Assembly (NCBI RefSeq): GCF_030272615.1
Contig: NC_081406.1
Span: 463,230,072 to 463,292,071, forward strand
Direction of reading: 5' to 3'
Length of the DNA stretch: 62,000 nt
Origin: Cryptomeria japonica
Lineage: Eukaryota; Streptophyta; Pinopsida; Cupressales; Cupressaceae
Both the position numbers and the translations under genes were made by a program. The notes beneath the pieces were generated by a model. That model ran no database searches. It had not been told where the DNA came from and worked only from the letters and a program-made list of their open reading frames with translations. Positions 20,954 through 34,144 of the stretch are shown here, piece after piece; position 1 is the stretch's first letter; every line of letters starts with the position of its first letter.

Positions 20954-23900
20954 TAATTAAAACTCCATCATGTTGCAAGAAACCTCTCCCAAATACTAAG
21001 ACCTACTCCACGTTGCAGCAAACACTGACTATGTAGAAAGTGACACCAAGATGTAGGATAAATGCAAGGCATGCGTATTATAGAAGGAGTCGACGTGGCA
21101 GAAAGGGACTTAGACAACAGTTTGCAAATTTTAAACAATATTAACACCAACCACTCCTTTTTAATTAAATAAAACATTATCCACGTTGCAATCTGCCAAA
21201 ACATGTGGCATGCATTAATGGTAACGTGGGTTACTAGCCCACGTAAATCCTCCAATGTCTACCTTAATCAATATGAATAGTAAGAAGTTAATTTAGCTAA
21301 ACCTTGCATGTCGATACTAGTCAACTTGGTAGGAAGTAAAAGCCACAAAGACTTGGAAATTACTTACAAAAGGATCGGTATTAATGGCGACTCGGAGAAA
21401 ACAACGAGTTAAGAGAAGGTAGTTGTTGGGTTGGTAACGACTATGCATGGAAACAAACACGTAGAGTTTAAGATGATCGGACCTTGCAAACACGATGTAT
21501 TTGAAGAGATGTCGAACTCATTGAATTTGAATGAGAAGAGTTGGTTTCTGCAATTACTACTAAGTCATAGTCGACTTGGCATCATGAGTACTTAGAAACA
21601 TTTTACAGCGACATGTGCAGTTGGTGTCAAGAAGTAGATAATGGATAACTCTACATGATGAACACATAGGTGTTCAAATATGATTAGGATTGTTATGATA
21701 GAATTAGATCATGAGTGATGTCACTTAGAATCAATCCACCTCTAGGAGAGATAACCTGAATGTAGGAAAGGAAGGTAGACAACAACACTATATATAGACC
21801 ATTGAGTTAGAAGAGAGGGGAAGGGAGATGGAAGAGGAAAAAGGAGGAGATGCAACTAAGGATTAGAGAATGGAAGGAAGAAGAGAAAAGTAGTAGAGGT
21901 TTAGATGTGTTTTACGATCAAGTCATAATCATCTTAGATTTAGAGTCGAATTTTAGAGTAAAGTTTAGAAATAAAAGAGATAGAAAAGAGTGATAGGAAG
22001 GATGGAGTTAGTAGAAGAATCGACAGATGGAGAGAGACAAAGAGTTTGTGAACCATCTTGAAAGAGAGTAGGCAAATGTGAAGAGGGAAGCAAGTTCATC
22101 ACCTCAATCTAGTAACAAGAGCATAAGGAGGTAGGATCTACCTTAATTCTTTGGTCATTATGCAAGGATAGTGAGTGAGTCATGAAGTTATATATAATTA
22201 TTTATTAGAATAAAGTCTGATTGAGACAAGCCATGATTAGAACAAAATTGTGTGAACTCTCTTTTGAATAGCCTTATAGAGAAATGTATTATGAGGTACA
22301 TATGATTAAATAACTATGAAGATGCATGGGAAATGCTAAAGAGTGATGGGAATTGTATCATAGGTTGCTTTAGATATTCTCTAAAGGATGATCTAGTTTT
22401 TGACTTATGCAATATTCTAATGGAAGAGATAGAATCATGAAATGAATCATTGTTAATTGTTCAAAAATTACGTTAATGTAAATATAGATACAATAGTGAA
22501 ATACTTTCTTAAGTTTGTTGATAAACTTAGTGAAACTCTCATAGATCACCCAATCCTCTAGAAATTAAGTAAGAGGATAGAGAGAGAAACTTTGAGATTG
22601 AACCACGAACAAGATGAAATAATAGGATAACGACTTATTAAATAATGAAGTTTTTTTGATATCACAAGCAAAGACTTACACTTGGAATTTTGCATGAAAA
22701 GTAAAGATGGTTATCGAGTGTCTCATTTAAAAATCCTTATAGATAGGCGTTTATGAACTTGTATCATATTAGATTGTCGATATGGTAAATTAGTGAAGTC
22801 GGTGTGTTAAGTTTTAAATCACGAAAAGTCACATATTATTATTAAACTAAATATGATGTTTTGAGAAAAGTGGTAAATAAACCACGACACTTGGAAAGAT
22901 AGAGAGAGTTTAGATGAGATAAACTTAGAATTCTAAACCATAAGAAATGGAATGCATGTTAATGATTATGCTATGTTTTGATAATTGAATAAAAGAATGT
23001 GTACTCATTTTATTCAATTTATATGTAATATACATACATGTGATACACCTTCTTAATATTTTTAATCTTGTCTTTAAAATTGCTTGAAAGATAGAAGGAA
23101 AAGAATGTTTTCTTTTAAATGTATATTTGATTATCCATAAAATATTGTTTCCTGTCAGATAGGATTGATTGTAATAAAAGATTTACTCTATCAATTTCTA
23201 TTCAAAGGAAAGATTGTCTTCTTAGCATAGTATTTTATCTTGCAAGAAATAGGAAGCTAGAATTGAAAGGTGAAAGATTGTCTACTATATGAATTTATTC
23301 TAGATTATGTGAACAAAGCTAGATAGGCTTGTGTTTGTGGAAAGTTACCTTCCAGGATGGGTGCCGAATGTGGATTATAGAGAGAGTAGTTGCTTTTCCA
23401 ACTATCTATTTTTGCTGTGCATGGCATTATACTCGGCCGAGTAATCAAATTGAATTAACCATTGAAATAATGGAATTCTTTTATTTTATCCTCTCTACCA
23501 TATCCTAGATTAATAATGAATGCTTGTTTCTTAAAAGAGTTAGAAAAATGAAAATGCTTGTATCATCTAGGCACGCACCAGATTCCATCTTTCCTTTCAA
23601 ATTTCTTTTGCTAAGCAATTCATGCAGGATCAGGTATTCTTGATTGACCAAGAATTCCGGGGAAGCGTAAGCTTCAAGGTTGGGCAGAAAATCGCCTGAA
23701 TCTTGTTCTCGTCTTCATGCTAAAGACTGCATTCGCGATAGCTTGGGTTGCAGATCAATGGATGCATCTCACCCTTTACTTTGTATTATTTCGTTATTGA
23801 ACTTGCGACAACTTGAAATGCGTAAGTATTGTATGATCGAAATACTACTTTTATCATTTTTTTTGAATAAAGAATATTTATCTTTTATAAAAATTTCGTG

Positions 23901-26029
23901 TTTATTACGATCTAAATAGAATGATCAAATGAAGCTATGGATGGAAAAATGGAATGAAATAGATCTATTAATTGATTTATGAGTTTATTTAAGAATAAAG
24001 AGTATTTTGGCTATTATTTGAAGTTAGCTCGATTTACATCTTTACATTAATTTTGTTACATGTAGTTGAAAATGCCGTTCCAGGTCCGTGTATACAAAAA
24101 AGTGTAAGCGTAGAAAAGGAATATGAATTATTTGATAGATTGCCTCAAAGAAATAATTTCTCCACCCCTTGATTGTAGGGGATTAACAAAATGGATTTGT
24201 TGAAAAGGCATTAGAAACATGCAACCCATATTAAATGGCAGGTGTGAAGTCAGAGTCTATAATATAAAAAAAAATAGATAAAATGTCATTATAGGGGCAT
24301 AACATCTTCAAACATGAGGCCAATGGGGATAAATATTAAAAGGGTCTAATATATTATTAAAACTAAGCTTATGATGAAGGTCTTTAAACATAAACATGAA
24401 TTAAGATTTGTCTCTTAATAATAAAGTTTTGATGTGTTCCTTAAAATTTTAATTTCTATGCATCAATGATTAATATCTTACCTTAGTCCTAAATTATGAA
24501 ACAATATGTTCATATCCAAGTCAACTGTTTGACTTTGATGTATTACACACTATACACATTAATGTTCATGAGTGAATATTAAAATACTAGTAATTTCTTT
24601 GAAGATAAAATATAACTTAATTACATGTGAGCACTATAGATCCAAACTCAACAGAAGGTCCGTATTATCTAGCTATTAAACATAACATTGATAGCTTGTA
24701 AACCAAATAATATGAAATTTTATACAAGATTATAAAGATCACGTATTTTTAAATTCTCTACCAAATGACCATGTAATAATCTCTAGGGCCTATTAGTATT
24801 AGTCTCAAATCTTAATACCATTTTTGCATAGAGGTGGCCAACAAATCTACTCTAGATCAAATTCTTATCAACTATTGAATTCATTTTATGCCTTGTATTT
24901 TTCATACATTATAGAGAGTTGGCTATTATAAATAGTATGTTCACATGCTAATCAAATTTCTTCTACATGACCTTATCTATTGAATTAATTAGACTTTTGT
25001 TTAAGTATATAGAGACCTACAACATCTCTAATGGGGCCAAGCACAAGTTGATAGCTGAAACACCTAAAAAGTCAATAGCTATCATTCTCCACTCGTATAA
25101 TAGCTATTATTTGGTATTTATAAATCTACTATGATATCAATAGTGACCACAAGAGTGACCATGTATGTCCAGTCTCCATTAATGAGTGGCTTTAAAACAT
25201 AATGAGGCATCATGGTTAATTATTTCTTAGTTCTTCTTTCTACCATGAAATACCTAGGGTACTAATAAAAATATACCCTTTTTATTGTCTAATGTGCTTG
25301 AGCACAACACACAAAGTATAAAAACTACTAAAATCAAAATTATAAGCAACTAATGATTACAACTATTGGATTTGACCATATAACTTCTTGATTATGGGGT
25401 ACTACCCAAGAACATACCTTAATAGTGCCATCACTAGATCGTGTATTCTCTTTTTATCATAGATAAATCTTCAAGGTTATCAACACCCTTGCTGTAAAAA
25501 AAGGGATATTATTAAACATGCATTCGTAAAAGTAAACCCAAAAATTTAAATGAAAAAAAAATCAAACCCAAATTAGATCATACTTTCGTTATTCAGATAA
25601 GAAATTTCTGTAGACAATAACTTTTATCATTTACGTAAGATATTTCAATAGACAATTACTTGTTTTGTCAAAGTAGGAATATTGTTGACCTTTACAATAA
25701 ATGTGTGGTTTTGTATTCACAATTATACTAAGTTAATTCAACATTATAATTGTGGGATATTACTATACATGTTATCTTGTTTTATATATGTGTAGAGTGA
25801 TATTTATATAGTTTTATAGTATTTTATTTCAATGCTTTGTTTGTATCATTTTAGCATATGATTTGATTATTTTTATGTATTTATTAATTTAAAATTTAGT
25901 TGATTAAAATAGTATATTTTATTTTCTTGTTTAGAATCATGTTATTTCTTACTTGAATAGCTTATTATTCGTTATCAATAAAATTATACAGAGGATTTCT
26001 ATAGACAATCTTCATTATTTTGGACAAGT
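20954..26029. other. Intergenic, no gene recognised
   Basis: Five kilobases without a credible coding exon on either strand. A TATA-like CTATATATAGACC lies at about 21790 ahead of a purine-rich stretch, which may be an old LTR promoter. Bases 23640-23830 are less AT-rich than the rest and contain a 79-codon open frame that matches nothing I recognise. The remainder is low-complexity AT-rich DNA. Confidence 0.35.
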
Positions 26030-26208
26030 TCCCTTTGTGATCTTGTATCTCCATTTTGTATCGCATTCTTAATTTTTTCTGATCCTTGAGGGATTCTTTC
26101 CTACCGATGCCCACATCGAATGGAGGTGTAAATGTAATTCTATCTGTTTTTTAAAAATTAATAAAATTCTTTGGCCTCGACCTTTTATCGATCAAAAAAA
26201 AAAAAATA
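26030..26208 (+). mobile_element. LINE 3' end with poly(A) tail
   Basis: The segment ends TTTGGCCTCGACCTTTTATC followed by GATC and 13 A residues. It is preceded by CCTACCGATGCCCACATCGA and TGTAAATGTAATTCTATCTG. This arrangement resembles the 3' UTR of plant L1-type LINEs. No ORF2 sequence is attached, consistent with severe 5' truncation at insertion. The 5' limit is approximate. Confidence 0.5.
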
Positions 26209-27180
26209 CAAATTTTCATATTTCAAATCTAATAATTCTCAGATCCATTACTCACTTATATGAATGCCAAATTTTAATTTCATATATCAAGTGTGTACAT
26301 ATTTTAAAATTTCATCCTAAGACATTTTCACATTATTCAAGAATGTTTTGATAGAACATTGAAAAAATTCTTCTCTTTATTTGCATATGCATGTCATTCA
26401 ATCACATCATAAATAATTCTAAAGTTAACTTTCTTCAATCAATTATCATCCATTATCAAGCTAACACTTAAAGGTACATTCTAGTACAAAACTTCAATTG
26501 GCTTACATTTGCAATATTAGGCACTTGATATAGTGATGTTCATTTTCCTATTGGTGTAAGGGCATGCTTTTGGAAAGTAAAATTCTACAATTTATGAAGT
26601 TTTGTAACTAAGCTTTAGATTGTGTGTGGAAGAGGTAAGATCATGCAATGGCATAAATAGTGCCACGAGTTCTTCATGATTGATAAAACCACATTGTTTG
26701 CACATAATAGCAAAAAGATAGAGCACAAATGATTATAGTCAATGTAATGTCCACATGATAGTTGTGCATGAGTGATAGATGACAATCAAACAAGATCAAT
26801 AATTAATTTTGGATGTCATTAGATGATCTAACCAATATTAACTATAACATTTTTAAGATTAGCAATGTATGTTGTGTCTTTAGGGCATTAGATAAAGTTT
26901 ATAACTTTTAATGTTGGAGCCTACTACATTGGTAATAAAATTCAGGTTTTAGCCGCTAAATTATTTTATAATACCTTTTTGAGCCTAAGAAACTATGAAA
27001 TATCTCATTATAAAACTTAATAAGTATTAATTTTGTGTATATAGTCAAGGTCTTGTCATTGTCCTTACAATAGGAATTGAACCTAAATATTCATATAGTC
27101 AAGATTGGATATGTATATAATTTATCTATAAATGTCTATTCATTGTTATTTGAGTTATTGAAAAGAATTGTTCTCATACC
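26209..27180. other. Intergenic, no gene recognised
   Basis: AT-rich sequence without open frames of note or repeat structure that I can see. Confidence 0.35.
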
Positions 27181-27460
27181 ATCTCCTTGTTGAACACACC
27201 ACAGGAATGAGAGGGGAGGGGGGGAAGGGTAGAAGTGGGGGGGGGGGATTAGTCTGGACCTAAAAATTTACATAATTTCTAATCTTAAATTAAAGTTCAA
27301 GTCACAACTATATAAAATTACCGCAATAATAAATCATGAAAGCACAAAACACAACAAACACATGAGCACAAGATTTAAAACAATCCTTGGAGTAATTTTT
27401 TGGCACATCACTTCGAGGGAAATTTCCAAACAGTCCTTATAGGTTGCAAGTTAATGCAAT
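27181..27460. repeat. Possible decayed copia-family LTR piece
   Basis: A G-rich run (about 27208-27247) is followed by a stretch of AAAAC/CAAACAC words and CATGAGCACAAGATTT. This loosely parallels the G-run, AAACC and GTGGAAACCC order of the LTRs at 29793, 34651, 35989 and 58943. No boundaries or target duplication were found, so it is tentative. Confidence 0.25.
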
Positions 27461-27708
27461 TTGGTAATTTTATGTAATAATGGCTACCATTAGGAATAAT
27501 TGGGAGAATAAAAATGGGGGTCATCCAATGGTGCTTGAGGGCCTTGAGACATTTCATGGGATTGATTAGGAGTTGCGTGAACTATATCATCAAGTGAAGA
27601 TTAGATGACTAATTCACGTGATTTGATAATAATTACAAATATGCAAGCCATTAGATCAAAGCAAGATCAATGGCCACCATTCTCTTTGCTAAATTTATAT
27701 TATAAAAT

Positions 27709-27711
<3 letters not shown>

Positions 27712-27757
<46 letters not shown>
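27712..27757. repeat. (GA)n microsatellite
   Basis: About 46 bases of uninterrupted GA repeats. The short open frame that crosses it gives an Arg-Glu repeat and is not a gene. Confidence 0.95.
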
Positions 27758-27759
<2 letters not shown>

Positions 27760-29792
27760 GCATTTATATGTAGCTTTTAAACCTTTTCAAATTTAATTTT
27801 CAGGTAAGGTTAATAAAGGTAAGTAAATTCCCACAATTTGCAAAGTCAACATTCATCTTTTGAATTTTGAGTATAATTTGTTTGGACAAGGGCACCCCAC
27901 TCTATTCCTAGAAAAATGAGCCATGAAAAAGGTTGTGAATAGGGTAATGCATCAGTTTTAAAGAAACAATCGTAAAACTAAGTTGAATTAGGCATAAATT
28001 ACTTGAAAAAATACCAAAGTGGTTCCAAACCTAGTGTCAAATTGTAAAGGTATACAATTTACGACAGTACAATAACTTGTTTGATTTTTTATGTGAAGTT
28101 GTTGAACTTTTTTTTTTCATTGTCACTTAGAGGCCTAGTTTGTCCCATCATGATCCTTACATAAATGTATTTTATGGTTTTTGAAAAAACATGACCACTT
28201 TTTGTGGCCCCCTTTTTCTCACAATTTTATTTTTAAATTGTAGTTTAGAAAATAAATTTGGCGCATTATAGCTCTTATTTTCATATATTTTCAATTTTAT
28301 AAGTCTTCCTTTTTTTAAAAGAAAAAAGTGGCCACTTAAGAGCCCCATTTGGCCCCCCATTTTCATACACTTACTCCTAATGAAATCTTATATATAGATA
28401 GTCCCCTATGGAACATATAAGATTCTTTTTATATCTCCCTCAACCACAGTTTTTAATGCTTCTATTTTCTAATTACTCTAGTGTGACTTGCTTTCTCAAT
28501 CATTTTATCTTTTTGTTTTGTTTTCGTTTTTATCTTTTTATCTTGGGTTTTCTCACTACCTTGTCCTACATCCTTTTTGGTTATAGAAAATATGTATTGT
28601 CTCAATCATGCCTATAATCAATGTGATATTTTATTTAAATTATATCTAATTATTAATAGAGTAAGAGAAGGCCCTTATCCGTATCTTTAATTACCAAAGA
28701 AAGGAGCATGAAAGCTTCAAATCTCAACTAATAATGTTAGATGGGTCATCATATTTTAGATTATTCTCATCTTGTACTTTTACAAACATTTTTAATATTT
28801 TCAATTTAATCATGATATATTGTTGTTTAATGTGCTTGATGTATGCAAAATAGTAGATTGACCTTTTTTTATGTTAATATTTTGCTTGTTGACTAGGCTC
28901 CACTTATTCTTTCTTAATATTTTGATTTTTCTTTGGAACCCATTTGAAATTCGCATCTTCAAATAAGGTGGCATCGAGATTTGTGAAATTTGCTTCCTTA
29001 TTTTTCTTTGGAGCATAAATATGGAATCTTCCATGTTTTCATATATGGAGGAATGAAATTATTATTGTCTACTACTATTTTTTCCCTTTTTACCCTTTTT
29101 TTTGTTCTTTTGATATATTCCTTTGGTATAATTAATAAATTCTATATTTGTGTTCATAAGAAAATTCTATTTAATGTTCCTTACTCTTATAATCATAACA
29201 AATGTCACTGAGAGTGTCCAACATAATTTTCAAGTGTGAAGTGACTTGACTCTAAATTGTAATCATGATCATTTTAATCATTTGGAATATCTTTAAAATA
29301 TTGTAATTATCACAAAAAAGATTTAACTAATGAATTTTTTCTTTGGTTTCATACAAAGTTTCTATTTGATGTTTGTTGCCTTTGCAATCTTATAAATTTC
29401 TTTGTTTGAGTGACAACATAATTTTCAAGTTTAAAGTAGTATATATGTATCTCTCATTACTACTATAATATTCTCTTGGAAAACATAATTTAGACATTGA
29501 TGTATCAAAGAGGGTATCACAATTACTATTGTAACAAAGGTCTTCCAAGTAAACTACAAAATCTAGCCAATGGAACACGATATGGAAAACTTCACCTATC
29601 TCCTTAAACCCCATCTCAAGAGGAAATACAAAACTCTCTAAAGTGTCCACAAGAACCCCGTTGGCTATGTTTAGACAAACACATAAATAGTTTTATATTT
29701 GTTTGATTTTAATTTTTTAATTATATCAAATTATTCTATGCATATGCTATATTAATTGCCTGGATTAATGTGAATACCTTCACATTGTTGAT
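27758..29792. other. Intergenic, no gene recognised
   Basis: AT-rich sequence with short hydrophobic open frames (for example 28408-28617 and 28990-29211) that lack known motifs and reflect T-rich composition. This is the apparent target DNA of the copia element that starts at 29793. Confidence 0.35.
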
Positions 29793-30413
29793 TGATGATG
29801 AAAGAACAAGGATCCGGTCAACTACTGAGGAGGGGGAGGGGGGGTGAATCACTATATAGAAAAACTGATAGAACTTCACCAATCTCAAAATCAATCTCTC
29901 AAAGTAAACTTAGAACTATCAATGCAATATCTCTGTCAAGATAAAAACTATCAAACTAAACCGGTTGACTATTACAACAGATAACAGTAATAAACTTGAA
30001 ACTTATAGCCATTCAAATAATTTTATTGACATAAGTAAAACTTCATTTCGTATTGCTGTCGGTTGTCACGACTTATCAAAGTGGAATAAGTAGTTAAGAA
30101 AATCAACCATAGAAACATAACCCCAAAAAAATTCACCACTTGACACAATATTTTTGACATTGAAACCCAAATGGGAAAAAGCATGATGAGATGGAACTCA
30201 CAAGAAATTTTGAACTCTTCTGAAGTTCGCCCTGTTAGGAGCCAAGCCTCCAATACTTAGCAATATCGGCTCACTCCAAAAACTTTCCTACCGATTATAG
30301 TTCCTTCACTTAGCTCTTCCTACCAGTTACAAAACATCATTACAATAATAACATTACCGCTTAATTGACATCAATAACATACCATTAATGCAATCTTCAT
30401 GCAAATTCCAACA
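29793..30413 (-). repeat. 3' LTR of the old copia element, internally deleted
   Basis: Only 621 bp, against about 1407 bp for the 5' LTR once its insertion is removed. Sequence matches the 5' LTR to AGCCAAGC (about 30245) and then jumps to CTCCAATACTTAGCAAT, which in the partner lies at about 44933. A block of roughly 780 bp has been lost from the middle. Confidence 0.85.
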
Positions 30414-30429
30414 ATCTCCCCCTTTGGCA
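30414..30429 (-). other. Polypurine tract of the old copia element
   Basis: On the minus strand it reads GCCAAAGGGGGAGAT directly before the LTR start TGTTGG. It is the expected primer for plus-strand synthesis and confirms the minus orientation. Confidence 0.85.
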
Positions 30430-30774
30430 TTGATGGTAATACAAATATCAATACCATTGATTGTTGTGATTGTGAATAGGAATCTTGGTTTAGAATTTAC
30501 CATTGTACTCTCTTTGTCTTCATCTTGTCTTCAATTTGTCTTCAGCTACTAGCTAGATGTACATCATACAATTCTGCTCACAATAATCACATAGTTCTTC
30601 TCCTCCTTTGACAACAATGCCAAATAAAAAGTAAAATAGGCAATGTAAAAATTCATTGTGCAGCATCAACAACCTACAACTTGATTCTCCCCCGATGGAA
30701 TAACTCCACTTCTACACCAATCTTGCTATAAAATTATGCAAGTAGCTCTAGGACTGATGTAATCTACATCATGC

Positions 30775-31563
30775 TCAATTTACCTCATGAAGGGGTACAA
30801 CCCCTAACTGACTTCTAAGATACTCAAAAGTAGTCTTAGGAAGATGTTTAGTAAAGATATCTACAAGTTACTCCTTCGTAGAAACATTCTCTAAGATCAC
30901 ATCTTTACTTTGCACTTTTTCCCTCAAGAAATGATACTTCAATTCAATGTGCTTGGTCCGTGCATGCAAGACAGGGTTCTTTGAAATATTTATGACACTA
31001 GTATTGTCACATAAGATCTTTACAAGTTTTCTAAACTTCATCTTGAAACCTTCCAAAATGTATTTCATCTAGATAGCCTGGGTACAATTCATATAAGCTG
31101 CAACATACTTAGTTTCAACAATAGATTGTGAAATACAACTCTTCTTTTTACTACTCCATGAAACAAGTCTTCCTCCAAGAAAGAATGCTCCACCGATTGT
31201 GCTTTTCCGGTCATCAACATTACCCGCCCAATCTGCATTTGTGTACACCTTCAAATCAAAGTTTCCTCCATATGGATAGCATCATCCATAGTCAACAATA
31301 CCTTTCAAATATCTAAAAATCCTGTTAGTTTCTATCAAATGTGTTTCCTTCAGATTCTTCTGAAATCTTGCAACTAGACCAACTGCATGAGCTATATCCG
31401 CTCTCCTATGAACAACATAGTGCAATTTTCCAATCATTGACCTATGCTCTTTCTCATCAACAAATGTGGCCTCATCTTCCTTAGACAATTTACAACCTGT
31501 AACCATTGGTGTCCCAATTGGTTTATAGTCACTCATACCAAATGTCTTTAATACCTCTTTCAC
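30775..31563 (-). pseudogene. copia RNase H relic
   Basis: On the minus strand: LKTFGMSDYKPIGTPM at the end of RT, then RSMIGKLHYVVHRRADIAHA, RIFRYLKG, YTNADWAG, KSTIGGAFFLGGRLVSW, CDNTSVINISKNPVLHARTK and a C-terminus ending GVVPLHEVN with TGA at 30777-30775. Stops and small indels split it into three or more frames. The first Asp of the usual YTDADWAG is Asn here, so catalysis would be impaired even without the stops. Confidence 0.85.
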
Positions 31564-32300
31564 ATACTTCTACTATGTGATGAAAATACCACTCTTCATT
31601 TGTTTTATTTACAAAACTATGAATTTTTTTTATCTCCCACTAGAGATATTTCAAACTCACTTTTCATTTCATTTGCAAAGTTATTTCTCATGTCATCATT
31701 TCCTCCAAATATGATATCATCTACAAACACTTCACTAACCAATATTTTATCTCCTTCAGATTTAAGATATATTTTTCTATCTTCACTGATTCTATGAAAT
31801 CCTATCTTCACTAGGTGTGAATGAAGCCTTTCATACCATGTTCTTGGTGCTATTTTCAATCCATATAGTGCCTTGTGCAAATTAAATACCATGTCCTTCT
31901 TGTTTGTTAAAGCATAACCATCTGTCTGCTCAATGTATACTTCCTCTTCTAGTATTCCATTCAAAAATGTTGACTTTACATCCATCTAGTATACTTTGAA
32001 TCCTTTATGAGCTACAAAAGCCAATAAAGTTTTGACACCTTCCAGTCTGGCCACTAGTACAAAAGTCTCACCATAATCTTCTCCTTCTTCTTGTGCATAA
32101 CCTTTTCAAAACAATCTAGCTTTGTTGTGAACTACAACACCATCTTCATTGAACATGTTCATGAAAACCCACTTAGTACCTATTAAATTTTTATTTACCG
32201 ACCGATGTACTAGAGTCCATGTGTTGTTCTTCTCAATTTGTTCAAGCTCCTTCTCCATATCTTTAACCCAATAATCATCACCAAATGCTTCCTTAGCAGT
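31564..32300 (-). pseudogene. copia reverse transcriptase relic
   Basis: Minus-strand motifs in order are IGTKWVF, KARL with KGYAQEEGEDYGETF, the MDVKSTFLNG box, HKALYGLKIAPRTWYERLHS and the active-site FVDDIIFGG with both Asp residues. Stops interrupt the chain before MDVK and after KSEFEISLVGD. It would have copied the element's RNA into DNA in cytoplasmic particles. An adjacent 122-codon open piece (31617-31985) survives. Confidence 0.88.
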
Positions 32301-32599
32301 GTAGGCTCAATAGTGGAGATCATGCAGGAATTTTCTATGATTCTTCTTCTGGTTTGCACTCCAGTATCCTTATCTCCAATAATTTATTCAGGATTGTCAT
32401 TGAGTCTCACATACCTCAGAATAAGATGATCATTATCTTTGGGTTCATATTCATTATCATCATCTTCTTCCGAGTCTACCTATTCTGGTTGAACTGGTAC
32501 ATCAAAATTTGCTTTACCAGTTTAAGGTCTCATAGGTTCTATTTCCAAAAACAAAATGAAAGGGTTTTCATCCTTTTTCTCTACATTGGTTTCTCCTAA

Positions 32600-33660
32600 G
32601 ACTTCAGGATACTCATCCACTCAAACATCAACACTCTTAATGATTCTTTCTGTTCAGTTGTTAAAACACTTGTAGGCCTTACTCTTGGTGGAATAAACAA
32701 GAAATATACCTTCATCACTTTTAGCCTCAAACTTGCTAATATAGTCACCTCTCTTAATAAAATATTTGCTACCAAATATCTTAAAATAATCAACATTAGG
32801 TGATCTACCATACCAATATTCATAAGGAGCCTTGTCCTTACCTCTTTTTACCAAAATCTCATTCATAGTGTAGACAGTTGTGCTGACAGCTTCTCTCCAA
32901 AACGTTTTCGCTACACCTCCTTGTATCAACATCGTCCTAGCAGCGTCAACAACTGACTGGTTGTTTCTTTCTACAATAACATTCTTTTGTTGTGTCCTTG
33001 GTACAGAAAGCTGTCGTTTGATACCATTCTCTTCACAATATCTAGTGAATTCCTAAGAAGTGAATTCTCTGCCTTGAGTTATCCTCAGACACTTTATCTT
33101 CTTTCCACTCTCCTTTTTAGCTAAGGCCCTGAATGCCTTGAATTTACCAAATGCCTCTATTTTATCCTTCAATAATGTGACCCACATCATCCTTGAGCAA
33201 TCACCAGTGAAGATCATAAAATATCTATCACCTTGAATACTTTTAGTCCTTATTGGTCCACATAGGTCTGTATGAACCAAATCTAACAGTTGCTCTACTG
33301 AAAAAGACTTGCTCTTGAAAGTTGAGGATGTCATCTTTCCTAATTAACATTCCTTAGATAGAGCATTAACCGGTTTGTCCAATTGAGGGAAACATCTCAT
33401 TGACTTTGACTTACTCACTTTAACAATGTTATCAAAATTCAAATGACAAAATCTCCTATGCCAAAGCCAACTTTCATCTATTTTAGCAATTAAGCAGTTG
33501 CTAACTTTAGGATTCAAGTGAAACAAGTTACCTTTAGTTTTCTTTCCGGTTGCAATCAGTTCACCTTTGCTATCATAGATTTTGCACATACCATATTTAA
33601 ACTCCAATGGATATCCTCTGCCATTGAGTTGGGCAACATTGAACAGATTATGCTTTAGAC
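32600..33660 (-). pseudogene. copia pre-integrase and integrase relic
   Basis: The GAG-pre-integrase part has LWHRRFCHLNFDNI, the H..H end of the zinc-binding module, with the last Cys in ALSKEC. The integrase core starts LVHTDLCGPI (first Asp kept) and reaches CLRITQGREFTS. Relatives have Asp where Thr stands in ITQG, so the second catalytic residue is lost while the Glu remains. A further piece at 32932-32654 reads FWREAVSTTVYTMNEI and YWYGRSPNVDYFKIFGSKYF. Stops separate the three pieces. Confidence 0.85.
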
Positions 33661-34144
33661 CTTCAACCTAATAGACATCATCTGAACTGCTCTTTCCATT
33701 AATAGAAATAGTTCCCTTACCTTTAATCATGCAGGGTGAGTCATTACCAAATCTTACAAATCCACCATCAAATTCCTTCAAAGAAAGAAATTTGCTCCGA
33801 TCACCAGTCATATGATGTGAACAACCACTATCAATGATCCAATCATCAGAATTATCCATGCGTGAAACTAAAGATTTCTGATCAAATAATTCTTTAATGG
33901 CTACAAACACAATGTCTTCATTAGCATCACCATCAGATTCCTCATCAGTGATACCACCATCAACTACAATAAGACAATCTCTTTTTCCTTTTCCCTTGTA
34001 CTTCTTGAACTTGTCTCGCTTGTGCTCATTATCACCATTGGGACAATTAGCATATATGTGTCCAATCTTGTTGCATGCAAAACATTTCAAAGGTAATTTA
34101 CCTCTATATTTACCGGTTCCTCTGGGCAACCGCTTGGCCAACAA
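33661..34144 (-). pseudogene. copia zinc knuckle and protease relic
   Basis: An open stretch of about 158 codons carries the CCHC knuckle CFACNKIGHIYANC and then the retropepsin start DDWIIDSGCSHHMTGD with an intact DSG triad. A stop just downstream (after SSDDVY) breaks the connection to the pre-integrase part. The knuckle binds genomic RNA and the protease would cleave the polyprotein. Confidence 0.88.

Noticed and set aside
23680-23919. 79-codon open frame in a less AT-rich patch
   Set aside because: No recognisable domain, no splice context and no repeat partner, so it is not reported as a gene.
27605-27796. Open frame with an Arg-Glu repeat
   Set aside because: It is a translated GA microsatellite.
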